From the NCBI RefSeq assembly GCF_030815855.1, contig NZ_JAUSXG010000001.1, positions 806,001-870,000 on the forward strand: a DNA stretch of 64,000 bases. Reading direction: 5' to 3'. The notes under the pieces are model-generated. The model was not told the origin of the DNA and ran no database searches. It worked only from the letters and a program-made list of their open reading frames with translations. The position numbers and the translations under genes were made by a program. This document shows, piece after piece, positions 45,653-53,814 of this stretch; the first letter of the stretch is position 1, and each line of letters starts with the position of its first letter. The stretch is from Variovorax paradoxus (GTDB lineage Bacteria > Pseudomonadota > Gammaproteobacteria > Burkholderiales > Burkholderiaceae_C).

Positions 45653-48600
45653 TTACCAGCGGACCTTCACGCCCACGCTGGCGTTGATTCCGCCCTTGGT
45701 GCGTGTCTCGCCGCCCGATGCCCACACCTTGCCCAACTCTCCATACACGCTCATGTTCTGGGTCAGCCGCAGCGTCGCGCCCGCCGCCAGTTCGGTGCTC
45801 GTGCCCCCGGTGCGGGTGGCAATGTCGGTGAACCCTGCCGGTCCGATGAAGCGGGTGACGTCCGTGCCGCTGCTGCTGCGGTAGACGTTGAACCGCGCAT
45901 AGGGTTGCAGCGTGCCCGCGCTCGTGGTGATCTCGCCCTTGATGCGGACCCCGGCGCGCACCAGCCAGCCGCTGTGGCTGTGCTGCTGCACCAAGGCGCC
46001 GGCTATGCCGGTGTCGTCCAGGCTCACGCGCTGATGCACCAGCTGCAGCTGCGGCTCGACGATCCATTCCGGCGTGACGTGAAAGCCCTGGCCCACCTCG
46101 ATGGAGGCCAGCAGGCTGTTGCCCTTGCCCGAACTGGAAGCGCCCAGGTCCGTTCCCGTGGTGTAGCGGTGGCGCCCGGCCTGCAGCACGCCGTCGAGGT
46201 ACAGGCCGCTGTCGTTCTTCCAGGTGGCGTAGGCGCCCAGGTACTGGCTGCGCACGTTGCTGGAGCCGACCGCATAGTTCGCCATGCCGCGTGCAAAGCC
46301 GCTCACGCGCATGTCGCCCTCGAGCTCGCCGACATAGATGCCGAGGCGCCAGTGGGGGTCGGCCCACAAGTCGTTGCCGGCCTGGAAGCCCGTGAGGCGC
46401 CCTTTGCTGGTGGGGCTCACGGTGCCGGCCTGGCCGATGGTGCGATCCATGCTGACGATGCGGGCCCAGACCTGGCGATAGCCTTGGTCCGGCGTGGGCA
46501 TGCTGGCCCCGGTCACGTCTTCGTCGCCGACACGCTGGTGCAGATTGCCCACCATCACCAGGTTGGCCTGGCGGAACTGCTCGGGCAGCGCGGCGTACAG
46601 CGGCACTTCGGCGCGGTAGGTGGGCACGATCACGCCCCCGGCCGGCGGTGGGGCGCCCAGTGGATTGCCGTCGTCGGGTGCCGGAGCTGGAGCCGGCGCA
46701 GGCGCAGGCGCAGGCGATGGCGATGGCGAAGGAGGTGGAGGAGGAGGTGGAGGAGGAGGAGGCGGGGGAGGAGGGGCGACGATGATGCCCGAGCGCAAAT
46801 ACCAGTTCTCCCCCGCCCCGCTCGCATCGGCCGCATGCAGCCGGTACTCATAGGCCCCCGCATCCACATGCCCGCCCGCCAGGCGGAACGCATCGCGGCT
46901 GGTCTGCGCCGTCGTCGTGGCCCCGTTCATCGCGCTCACCACCTCGATGCCGCTGCCCGAAGTCAGCGCCCCCAGCCCGCCCAGGTTCGTGATCTGGATG
47001 GTCGTCGTGCCGCTGGCAATCGCCGTGCAGCCGCTCAGGATCAGCCGGTCGCTCAGGCTGCTGCTCGTGCCCAGCGCCGTGCCCAGGCGCAGCGTGCCGT
47101 TCGCCCCCACCCAGGGCCCGTGCACCGTCAGCGTCGCACCCGGCGCACCGCTCAGCAGCGACACCGTGCCCGCATTCGCCATCGCCGCAATCGTCTGGCT
47201 GTGGCCCGCCAGGTCCAGCATCGCCCCCGCGGCCACCGTCACCGCGCTCGCGCTGCTGAAGGTGCCGGCCGCGCCCGCGCGCAAGGTGCCCGCCGCCACC
47301 TGGGTGGCGCCCGTGTACGTGTTCGTCCCGCTCAGCGTCAGCGTGCCCGACCCGACCTTCACCAGGTCCCCGGCGCCCGAAACGGGGCCCGACCAGCCCA
47401 GGCTGTGGGCCTGGGTGTCGAAGGTGCCCGTGCCGCCCAGCACCAAGGCATTGCCCAGGCTCAGCCCGTCGGCGCCGGCGATCACGCTGGCGCTCGCGCC
47501 GCTCTCGATGGCAATCGCCCCGAGCAGCGAGGCGCCCGCGTTCAAGGTCAGACTGTTGCTGCCGCCCGTGAAGACAATCGCCGCGGCGCGTGTGACGCCG
47601 TCGCCGCCCAGCCCGCCGGCGATGGTGCCGCTGTGCAGCAGGCTCAGGTTGGCGCCGCTCACCCCCACCCCGCCCACGCCGGACGTGCCAGCGGCCCCGC
47701 CATTGCTGTTCGCTCCACCCAGGCCACCCGCCCCGCCGGCAATGGTGCCGCTGTTGACGAGCGTGGCACCGGCGCCGGTGGAGACCAGCCCGGCCCCGCC
47801 GTCGCCGCCGCTGCCGGGGGCGCCGGTACCGCCCACCCCGCCACCACCGGCCCCGCCCGCACCCCCGGCGCCGCCGAGGATCTGGCCGCTGTTGATCACG
47901 CTCACCGCGGCGCTGCCCGCCAGCGTGAGGCCGGCCCCGCCCGCACCGCCGCCGCCGCCCGCGGCGTTGCTGCGCGCCGGCAGCAGTTCGGAGCCGCCCG
48001 CGCCGCCGGCCCCGCCCGCGAGGGTGCCGCTGCTCGTGAAGCCCAGGCCGGGCGTGGCCGCGCGCAGGAACAAGCTCCCGCCGCCGCTGCCGCCGCCGCC
48101 GCCCTGTGAATACGCATCGCCCCCGGCACCGCCGGCCCCGCCGGTGAAGACGCCGCTGCTGGAGACGCTGGACAGCGGGTCGAGCAGGGTGGCGCCGAGG
48201 CCGCCGGCGCCGCCGCCGCCCGCGGCCCAGTAGCCGTGGCCGCCCGCGCCGCCCGCGCCGCCGGTGGCGCTGCCCGAGGCGCTGGTGGTGGCCGGCGCCA
48301 TGGCGTCGCCGGCATGGCCGCCGCCGCCACCGCCGCCATAGCCGTTGCCGCTGGTGAAGTCGCCGGTCTGGGATTGGCCCGCGCCGCCGGCATCGCCTTG
48401 CAGCACGCCGGGCGAGACGAGGGTGGTGGAAGCGCCGGCGGCGCCGCCCGCGCCCGGGGTGGCGCCGCCGAAGGAACCGATGTCGGCGGCGGATCCGGCG
48501 CTGGCACCGGCTTCGGTCGAGGCGCCGCCGTCGCCGCCGTGGGCGTTGACGGTGGTGTCGTTGAGGCCGCCGGAGCCGCCCTGGCCGTCGCTGCCGCCGC

Positions 48601-48868
48601 TGCCGGCGTGCAGGGAGGGATCAAGGGGCTGGCCGCCGATGCCTCCGGCAGCGCCCGCGGGCAGGGCCAGGCCGGCGCCCAGCAGCAGCACCGACAGGGC
48701 GATGGCGTGCAGGTGCAGGTCGGTGAGGGTGAGGGCGCGGCGGCAGTTGCTGACAGGACCCATTCCGGAGCCCGCGCTGGCCGACCGCGCGCGGCCGCGC
48801 GAGATTTCGGGGGCAGCCACCCAGGCGGCGAGCGATGGATTCCAGAGAGTTCGGAAGATTCTGTTCAT
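45653..48868 (-). CDS. Type V autotransporter with Gly-rich passenger and polyproline linker
   Basis: The 1071-residue protein starts with an extended signal peptide region (MNRIFRTLWNPSLAAWVAA, ESPR) and a hydrophobic core ending PAGAAGGIGG. A very Gly/Ala-rich repetitive passenger (about residues 75-430, GGAGGAGG units) leads to a β-helix part with autotransporter-associated repeat GTLTLSGTNTYTGATQ. A 17-residue polyproline run followed by SP and AP repeats links it to the C-terminal β-barrel (about the last 290 residues, starting near YRQVWARIVSM and ending VGVKVRW). It would display or secrete a surface adhesin-like passenger. The N-terminus was placed at the ESPR rather than 22 residues earlier. 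Confidence 0.92.
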   Translation of the reverse strand: MNRIFRTLWNPSLAAWVAAPEISRGRARSASAGSGMGPVSNCRRALTLTDLHLHAIALSVLLLGAGLALPAGAAGGIGGQPLDPSLHAGSGGSDGQGGSGGLNDTTVNAHGGDGGASTEAGASAGSAADIGSFGGATPGAGGAAGASTTLVSPGVLQGDAGGAGQSQTGDFTSGNGYGGGGGGGHAGDAMAPATTSASGSATGGAGGAGGHGYWAAGGGGAGGLGATLLDPLSSVSSSGVFTGGAGGAGGDAYSQGGGGGSGGGSLFLRAATPGLGFTSSGTLAGGAGGAGGSELLPARSNAAGGGGGAGGAGLTLAGSAAVSVINSGQILGGAGGAGGAGGGGVGGTGAPGSGGDGGAGLVSTGAGATLVNSGTIAGGAGGLGGANSNGGAAGTSGVGGVGVSGANLSLLHSGTIAGGLGGDGVTRAAAIVFTGGSNSLTLNAGASLLGAIAIESGASASVIAGADGLSLGNALVLGGTGTFDTQAHSLGWSGPVSGAGDLVKVGSGTLTLSGTNTYTGATQVAAGTLRAGAAGTFSSASAVTVAAGAMLDLAGHSQTIAAMANAGTVSLLSGAPGATLTVHGPWVGANGTLRLGTALGTSSSLSDRLILSGCTAIASGTTTIQITNLGGLGALTSGSGIEVVSAMNGATTTAQTSRDAFRLAGGHVDAGAYEYRLHAADASGAGENWYLRSGIIVAPPPPPPPPPPPPPPPSPSPSPAPAPAPAPAPAPDDGNPLGAPPPAGGVIVPTYRAEVPLYAALPEQFRQANLVMVGNLHQRVGDEDVTGASMPTPDQGYRQVWARIVSMDRTIGQAGTVSPTSKGRLTGFQAGNDLWADPHWRLGIYVGELEGDMRVSGFARGMANYAVGSSNVRSQYLGAYATWKNDSGLYLDGVLQAGRHRYTTGTDLGASSSGKGNSLLASIEVGQGFHVTPEWIVEPQLQLVHQRVSLDDTGIAGALVQQHSHSGWLVRAGVRIKGEITTSAGTLQPYARFNVYRSSSGTDVTRFIGPAGFTDIATRTGGTSTELAAGATLRLTQNMSVYGELGKVWASGGETRTKGGINASVGVKVRW

Positions 48869-49128
48869 GGCTTTACCTTTACGCGGCGGGTCCCCCGGTG
48901 ACCTGCCAACGGGGGCGTCGCTTGCCGTCCGCATCGGATCGCAAGCGTTTTCGCCGTGAAGCCACTGTAGAAATTGCGCCGGCCGCGGGCATGAGCGGTG
49001 CGCCCCTTCTCCAGGGAGACAAACGCCCCGCGCGCGCTTTTACAAACCATGACAAATCGCCTGCCCGTGCAGGCAGGCTTGCCTCTCGTCCTACAGGCGC
49101 CGCGCCGCCCAGCCTGCAGCATCACGTC

Positions 49129-49473
49129 ATGAGCAAATTGACCCTTGCAGGGATGAGTGCGGCCGTGTGGTGCGTGGCCGTGACCGCGATGGCGGAACCC
49201 GTGAAACTGCCCGTCGACAGCGATGAGAAGGGCACCATCTACGTGGCGCCCAATGTCAACTCCACCGAAACCTCGGCCTACACCAAGGGCGGCATCGTCG
49301 GCGTCCAGCGGCCTGACGGCAGCGGCAGCTACATCGGCACCGATACGTCCACGCCGCGGCCCACCTACTCGCTGGGCGCGAGCACGGGCGGCAACGTGTC
49401 GCTCACGGGCGGTGTATTGAGCGACGGCAAGAGCAACAACGGCGTGAAAGCCGGTGTGACCATCAAGTACTGA
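49129..49473 (+). CDS. Small exported protein of unknown function
   Basis: The 114-residue protein has a signal peptide (MSKLTLAGMSAAVWCVAVTAMA, cleavage after residue 22). The mature part is Gly/Ser/Thr-rich and β-like (GGIVGVQRPDGSGSYIG, GGNVSLTGGVLSDGK) and ends in VTIKY, an aromatic C-terminus as seen in outer-membrane β-proteins. I do not recognise it. It is divergent from the autotransporter with a 260-bp spacer that holds both promoters. A surface or periplasmic role linked to the autotransporter is a guess from position. Confidence 0.6.
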   Translation: MSKLTLAGMSAAVWCVAVTAMAEPVKLPVDSDEKGTIYVAPNVNSTETSAYTKGGIVGVQRPDGSGSYIGTDTSTPRPTYSLGASTGGNVSLTGGVLSDGKSNNGVKAGVTIKY

Positions 49474-49509
49474 TATTCAGCCGCGGCGCTCGCCGGGCTT
49501 TCCGTTCAA

Positions 49510-49529
49510 CTGATCGGCCGACCGATCAG
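49510..49529. repeat. Perfect palindrome at convergent gene ends, probable terminator
   Basis: CTGATCGG and CCGATCAG arms enclose CCGA, giving a 20-nt hairpin. It lies between the small exported protein and the acetyltransferase stop codons, which it overlaps by three bases. There is no T tract, so it may be a bidirectional stop or simply a structured 3' end. Confidence 0.55.
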
Positions 49530-50008
49530 ACCAGCGTGCCGTACACGATGAACCCGTCGTGCGACGCCATCTTGTCGTACAGCCTGCGCCCGGCCGTGTT
49601 GGTGACATGCGTCTGCCAATACACGCGATGCGCGCCCACGCGCTTCACATGCGCGTACACCCCTTCGATCAATTGGCGCCCCACGCCCCGGCCGCGCTCC
49701 GAGGGCGCCGTGAACAGGTCCTGCAGGTAGCAGTTCGGCTCGATGCGGGTGGTACTGCGGTGAAAGAGGTAGTGGGTCAGCCCCACGAGTTGGCCATCGC
49801 GTTCGGCCACCAGCGCGTGCACCGGTTCGTAGGCATCGAAGAAGCGCTGCCACGTCACCCGCGTGATCTCGTCGGGCAATGCGGTCGGGCCCTCGCGCTC
49901 GTAGAACGCGTTGTAGCCGTCCCAGAGCGGCTTCCAGGCTGCGTAGTCTTCCGGCGCCGGTGGGCGAATCAGGAGAGAAGAAGAAAGAGCGGAGGAGGAG
50001 GGCGTCAT
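49526..50008 (-). CDS. GNAT-family N-acetyltransferase
   Basis: The 160-residue enzyme has the GNAT core: HALVAERDGQLVGLTHYLFH, CYLQDLFTAPSERGRGVGRQ (acetyl-CoA loop GRGVGRQ) and VTNTAGRRLYDKMA near the C-terminus. The cofactor motif is intact, so it should acetylate a small substrate. Start at ATG 50008 follows the serine-rich leader MTPSSSALSSSLLIR. It runs in the same direction as the LysR gene upstream, 54 bp away, and the two may be co-transcribed. The substrate is unknown. Confidence 0.86.
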   Translation of the reverse strand: MTPSSSALSSSLLIRPPAPEDYAAWKPLWDGYNAFYEREGPTALPDEITRVTWQRFFDAYEPVHALVAERDGQLVGLTHYLFHRSTTRIEPNCYLQDLFTAPSERGRGVGRQLIEGVYAHVKRVGAHRVYWQTHVTNTAGRRLYDKMASHDGFIVYGTLV

Positions 50009-50062
50009 GCGTCGGCTGCCTGCACGTTGAAAACATGCGATTGCAACACGGCTCGGCTCGGC

Positions 50063-51148
50063 TCAACGACCGACGAAAGGGTTCAGCGCTTCTTCTTCGG
50101 CAGGTGATGGATCGGCGCGACTTGCCGCCAACGCCGTGGTGCGCGCGGCTTTGCGCGGTATGGAGGGTGCCGCGACCTTGCGCGGCGTGGAAGGAGCCTC
50201 GACCTTGAGCGGTATGGAAAGGCCGCATGCAGCCGGCGTCATGGGCGGAAAGACGGGCGGCTCGCCGGCCGGCCCCATCGATTGCTCGAGAAAGTCGAGC
50301 ATCGTGCGCATGGCGGCGCTGTTGTGCCGGCGCTGCGAATAGGCGGCATACAGCCAATGGTCCTTCGGCATGTGCTCGCGCAGCACCGGCACCAGCGCGC
50401 CGCGCTCCAGGTGCGACTGCGCCAGCGGCTCGGGCACATAGGCCACGCCCGCGCCGCGCAGCGCCAGCTCGATGAGCGCGACGGCATCGTTGGCTTCCAT
50501 GCGGCTGTGCACCTGCACGTCGATCGGCTTGCCCTTGGTCTCGAAAGGCAGGTGGGTGGCGGGCTTGGCCGAATAGCTCAGCACGTCGTGGCGGGCCAGG
50601 TCTTCGGGTACCTTGGGAATACCGCGCTGGGCCCAGTAGGCGGGGCTGGCGCACACCACCATGTCGAACGGCACCAGGCGCCGCACGATCAGGTTCATGT
50701 CGTCGATGCGCCCGCCCGTCAGGTGAATGTCGATGCCTTCCTCGATCAGGTCGATCTCGTTGTTGGTGAACACCAGGCTCACGTACACGTCGGGATAAAG
50801 CTTGATGAACTCGGCAATCACGTCGGACAACCAACCCGCGATCAGCCCGTGCGGTGCGCTCATGCGCAGGCGCCCCTGCGGATGCGAGCCATGGGCCTGC
50901 AGGTCGTTCAGCGTGTTCTCGGCCATGGCCACCAGTTCTGCGCTGCGGTCGAGCAGCACCTGGCCGGCGTCCGTCAGGCTCAGCGAACGCGTCGAGCGGT
51001 TGAGCAGGCGAACGCCGCTGCGCTCTTCGAGCTCCGCCACATAGCGGCTGACCGTGGCTTTCGACATGCCCAGCGAAATGGCTGCACGGGAGAAGCTGCG
51101 CCGAAACGCCACTTCGCGGAATGTTTTGATGAGATCGAGGCCGTCCAT
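50063..51148 (-). CDS. LysR-family regulator with a repetitive C-terminal tail
   Basis: The 361-residue regulator has a usual HTH (FREVAFRRSFSRAAISLGMS, KATVSRYVAELEERSG) and effector domain (about residues 90-295). It is about 60 residues longer than typical LysRs. The tail contains tandem 9-residue repeats (SIPLKVEAP, STPRKVAAP, SIPRKAA) encoded by 27-bp DNA repeats, and ends in an acidic NPFVGR stretch. Tail function is unknown; it may be dispensable. Its likely target, the GFA-family gene, lies upstream in the same direction. Confidence 0.86.
   Translation of the reverse strand: MDGLDLIKTFREVAFRRSFSRAAISLGMSKATVSRYVAELEERSGVRLLNRSTRSLSLTDAGQVLLDRSAELVAMAENTLNDLQAHGSHPQGRLRMSAPHGLIAGWLSDVIAEFIKLYPDVYVSLVFTNNEIDLIEEGIDIHLTGGRIDDMNLIVRRLVPFDMVVCASPAYWAQRGIPKVPEDLARHDVLSYSAKPATHLPFETKGKPIDVQVHSRMEANDAVALIELALRGAGVAYVPEPLAQSHLERGALVPVLREHMPKDHWLYAAYSQRRHNSAAMRTMLDFLEQSMGPAGEPPVFPPMTPAACGLSIPLKVEAPSTPRKVAAPSIPRKAARTTALAASRADPSPAEEEALNPFVGR
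50153..50218. repeat. 27-bp tandem repeat inside the LysR gene (2.5 copies)
   Basis: Copies at 50153-50179 and 50180-50206 are 27 bp each, with a partial third unit after. They share GCGCGG-TGGA-GG-GCC-CGACCTT. They encode the Ser-Ile/Thr-Pro-Arg-Lys tail of the regulator. Being multiples of three, expansions would stay in frame. Confidence 0.8.
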
Positions 51149-51199
51149 GGTGGCCGCATTGTTCCAGCTTCCCGAAGAAGCCGTGGATGCGGGGTCAAC

Positions 51200-51547
51200 C
51201 TAGAGCGAGCGGCCGTCGAACTGGGTGACCGGAACTGCCTGCAGGTCGATGCCTTCGATGCAGCGGATGTTGATGGCCGCCATCGCCTCGCCCGATGGAG
51301 CCTTGGCTTCACCGTAGGGATGAATGCCGCAGGTCGGGCAGAAGCGGTGCTTGATGGCGTGCTTGTTGAAGAGGTAAACGCTCGTGTCTTCTTCGGGCGT
51401 GAGCAATTGCATGTTGCCGCGCGGCACAAACCACATCAGCGTGCCCTTGCGTTGGCACATCGAGCAATTGCAGGACATGGCCGAAGTGATCTCGCCCTCG
51501 GCCTCGAACTTGATGCGGCCGCAGTGGCAGCTTCCCTGGTACTTCAT
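51200..51547 (-). CDS. GFA-family (glutathione-dependent formaldehyde-activating-like) protein
   Basis: The 115-residue zinc protein has the GFA signature: SCHCGRIKF (CxC), MSCNCSMCQRKG (Cys-rich second site) and FCPTCGIHPYG. The family is named after formaldehyde-activating glutathione-linked enzymes but most small members are unassigned. An AGAGGA site precedes the ATG. The upstream palindrome AACC-GTCT-GGTT is a candidate operator, and a LysR gene lies downstream. The substrate is unknown. Confidence 0.85.
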   Translation of the reverse strand: MKYQGSCHCGRIKFEAEGEITSAMSCNCSMCQRKGTLMWFVPRGNMQLLTPEEDTSVYLFNKHAIKHRFCPTCGIHPYGEAKAPSGEAMAAINIRCIEGIDLQAVPVTQFDGRSL

Positions 51548-51572
51548 CTCGGTGTCCTCTTGTTAAATAGTA

Positions 51573-51584
51573 AACCGTCTGGTT
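51573..51584. promoter_or_regulatory. Palindromic operator candidate upstream of the GFA gene
   Basis: AACC-GTCT-GGTT flanked by AT-rich sequence lies 26 bp upstream of the GFA start and next to the AraC stop codon. The symmetry resembles TetR-type sites, but no TetR gene is nearby. Confidence 0.3.
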
Positions 51585-51611
51585 GAGTATTGGATGAATG
51601 CAGCCGTATTG

Positions 51612-52385
51612 TCAAGCGGCGGCGGAACGCTTCAACTCGGCCGGCGCGTGTCCATAGGCCCTGGAGAACGCCCGCGAAAAAGCCGCGGCGCTCCCAAAGC
51701 CGGCCCGCCGCGCTGTCAGCTTGACGGCTTCTCCGGCCGCAAGGTGCCGGCGCGCCAGCGTGAGGCGCCACGAGCTCAGGTAAGCCATCGGCGTCATTCC
51801 CACCGTGGTGCGAAATGCCGACATGAATGCGCTCCTCGACATGGCCGTCCGATCCGCCAGGTCGTCCACCGTCCACTGCCGCGACGGCGCCTCGTGAATC
51901 GACACCAGCGCGCGATGCAACGCGGGGTGCGCAAGCCCGGCAAGCAAACCCGGCTTCTGCGCACCGGTGTCGATGGCGCTCCTCAGCACCATCAGCATGA
52001 GCACTTCCGCCAGGCGGTTCAGGGCGGCGCTGCGGCCGCATCGGCTTTCGATCGCCTCCGAGAGAAACGCCTTGGCGGTGGCCTCGAGGGCAAGCGACTC
52101 CTTCAAGGGCACCGATATTTCGTCGGGCATGGCGCTCATCAGCGGGTTGGTGTCGTTGTCGAAATCGACATGGGCTGCAACGCGCACATCGGGCGGTAGC
52201 GCGCTGGAGCCGTGCAACCGAAAGACGACCCTGGCACCGGCTTCGCCATTCACGCCATCCGCGCCCGCAAGCAGCAACACCGGGCCTCGCGTGGCAGCCT
52301 CGGCGAGCACGGCAACCCGCAGCTTGAACACCTCGATGAACGCCGCAAGGCGGTCGGCTTTGGCGAGGTTTGGACTTTGAATCAT
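51612..52385 (-). CDS. AraC-family transcriptional regulator (cupin-N type)
   Basis: The 257-residue regulator has an N-terminal cupin-like domain (RVVFRLHGSSALPPDVR region). The C-terminal AraC HTH (about residues 155-250) shows VDDLADRTAMSRSAFMSAFR and ARRAGFGSAAAFSRAFSRAYG. It is divergent from the peroxiredoxin-like gene at 52462, with 76 bp between, which is the probable target. ATG 52385 was chosen over one 72 bases upstream, which would leave almost no promoter for the divergent gene. Confidence 0.85.
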   Translation of the reverse strand: MIQSPNLAKADRLAAFIEVFKLRVAVLAEAATRGPVLLLAGADGVNGEAGARVVFRLHGSSALPPDVRVAAHVDFDNDTNPLMSAMPDEISVPLKESLALEATAKAFLSEAIESRCGRSAALNRLAEVLMLMVLRSAIDTGAQKPGLLAGLAHPALHRALVSIHEAPSRQWTVDDLADRTAMSRSAFMSAFRTTVGMTPMAYLSSWRLTLARRHLAAGEAVKLTARRAGFGSAAAFSRAFSRAYGHAPAELKRSAAA

Positions 52386-52461
52386 GAAATCTGGACTCTT
52401 CATGATCGCAAGCATGCGATCTTTGGGGCTCGTTTGCAACCACATCCAAAGGAACATCCAG

Positions 52462-53013
52462 ATGCTGATCCCACGCCAACAAGCCCCGGAACTGGTGGTC
52501 GATACCCTTGCCGGTACCCCCTTTCGCTTGGCCGACGACGCGCCCGAGCGAATGACGCTGCTGTGCTTCTACCGGGGCCTGCATTGCCCGATTTGCGCCA
52601 CCTACCTGAAAGAGCTGGAGCGGCTGACGCCCTCATTTGCCGAGCGCGGCGTCAGCACCATCGCGATCAGCTCGGACAGCGAAGAACGCGCCCGCGCCAT
52701 GGCCGAGAAAATTGGCGCAGCCAACTTGCGAATCGGCTACGGGCTTTCGCTTTCGAAGGCCAGGGAGTGGGGGCTGTATGTGTCGGCGTCTCGCGGCAAG
52801 ACGTCGATCGGCATCGAAGAGCCGGCGCTTTTTTCAGAGCCGGGCCTGTTTCTCGTCAGGCCCGACAACACCGTTTACTACCTCTCGGTGCAGTCGATGC
52901 CTTTTGTACGCCCCAATTTCGCGGAGGTGGTGCAGGCGCTGGATTTCGTGATCAAGAACGAGTACCCGGCCAGGGGTGAGTACACAGGCCCGCTGCAGGA
53001 GCAACGGGCCTGA
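52462..53013 (+). CDS. Peroxiredoxin-like (AhpC/TSA-family) redoxin
   Basis: The 183-residue protein has a thioredoxin-fold redoxin domain with the peroxidatic-type motif GLHCPICATYL (about residues 36-46). The Cys-Pro-Ile-Cys pair resembles a CxxC disulfide site rather than the single-Cys TxxC of classical peroxiredoxins. AAAGGAAC is the ribosome site for ATG 52462. It would reduce peroxides or disulfides. The divergent AraC regulator probably controls it in response to oxidants or an effector. Convergent with the NTF2-like gene downstream. Confidence 0.82.
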   Translation: MLIPRQQAPELVVDTLAGTPFRLADDAPERMTLLCFYRGLHCPICATYLKELERLTPSFAERGVSTIAISSDSEERARAMAEKIGAANLRIGYGLSLSKAREWGLYVSASRGKTSIGIEEPALFSEPGLFLVRPDNTVYYLSVQSMPFVRPNFAEVVQALDFVIKNEYPARGEYTGPLQEQRA

Positions 53014-53131
53014 ACGGAGAGTGAGCGGGAGATGGCGCGCAGGGCGGTCTGGCGTTGCGGATACCCTGCGCATGCTCATCCAGCAGGCGTATCCGGCCAC
53101 TGCAAGGCAGCAGGCCGGGCGGCTGCTTCGC

Positions 53132-53650
53132 CTACTTTGGGGCCGGCACTCGCCGGAGCACGTCGTCGTACGGTGCAAGGTCGAGAAAGGCGATGACCTC
53201 GGTCGCGCGCTTGTCCTTCATCCGGAAGATCCACACATAGCTGTTGCTGTAGGGCACGCCGTCGGCCGCAGTGGTGGTGCCGTCCCAGTGCACGATAACG
53301 TCGTTGCCGCTGGCCCAGATGTCTCTCACCACGGGACGGATGGGCGCGGACAACCGGTCGGCAAAAGGCTTCACCGCGCGGTCCAGAAAATCTTGCCGGC
53401 CGCGGTAAGTGCCGGCCACGGGGCTCGTGCCCTTGATGGTCCACACCACGTCGGGCGACAACACGTCCTGGAAGAACGTTCGGCCGCCTTGCTGCCATTG
53501 CGTGAAGGCATCGGCAATGAACTGGCGGTTGCGCTCCGCTGTCGGCTGCGGCGTATTGGCCAGCGCATCGAAGGAAAGAAGACCGCCAATGCCGAACAGT
53601 GCGGCCAAGGCCAACGACCGCAGGCTGAAAAGATATCGTTGCGTGGTCAT
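53132..53650 (-). CDS. Exported NTF2-like (SnoaL-type) protein
   Basis: The 172-residue protein has a signal peptide (MTTQRYLFSLRSLALAALFG; cleavage near residue 31). An NTF2/SnoaL-like cone fold follows, with FIADAFTQWQQGGRTFFQDV, VVWTIKGTSPVAGTYRGRQ and DVIVHWDGTTTAADGV. The fold serves polyketide cyclases, isomerases and ligand-binding scaffolds. The export signal points to the periplasm. A 164-bp gap separates it from the MFS gene behind it. Function cannot be given. Confidence 0.8.
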   Translation of the reverse strand: MTTQRYLFSLRSLALAALFGIGGLLSFDALANTPQPTAERNRQFIADAFTQWQQGGRTFFQDVLSPDVVWTIKGTSPVAGTYRGRQDFLDRAVKPFADRLSAPIRPVVRDIWASGNDVIVHWDGTTTAADGVPYSNSYVWIFRMKDKRATEVIAFLDLAPYDDVLRRVPAPK

Positions 53651-53814
53651 ACAAGACTCCTTGAAAAAGCAGGTTGACGAACGGGCTGTGAGCTCCAAGG
53701 AAAGTCTGCAACCGCAAGGCCCGCAGCGGTAGCAAGGTTGTCCAGCCTTTTTGTACGATCCTGCGAGAAAGCGGGCCCTGCCTCGATGATTCACGCGTCC
53801 GACCGGCGCTGCCT

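Noticed and set aside
45905..48109. Plus-strand frame of 734 residues inside the autotransporter gene
   Set aside because: It mirrors the Gly/Ala-rich passenger and has Arg/Pro/Ala runs without a recognisable fold. The ESPR, passenger and barrel on the other strand explain the region.
47600..48640. Dense GCC/CGC repeats that could suggest a CRISPR array or satellite DNA
   Set aside because: The repeats are irregular codons for GGAGG in the passenger domain; no fixed-length repeats or spacers occur.
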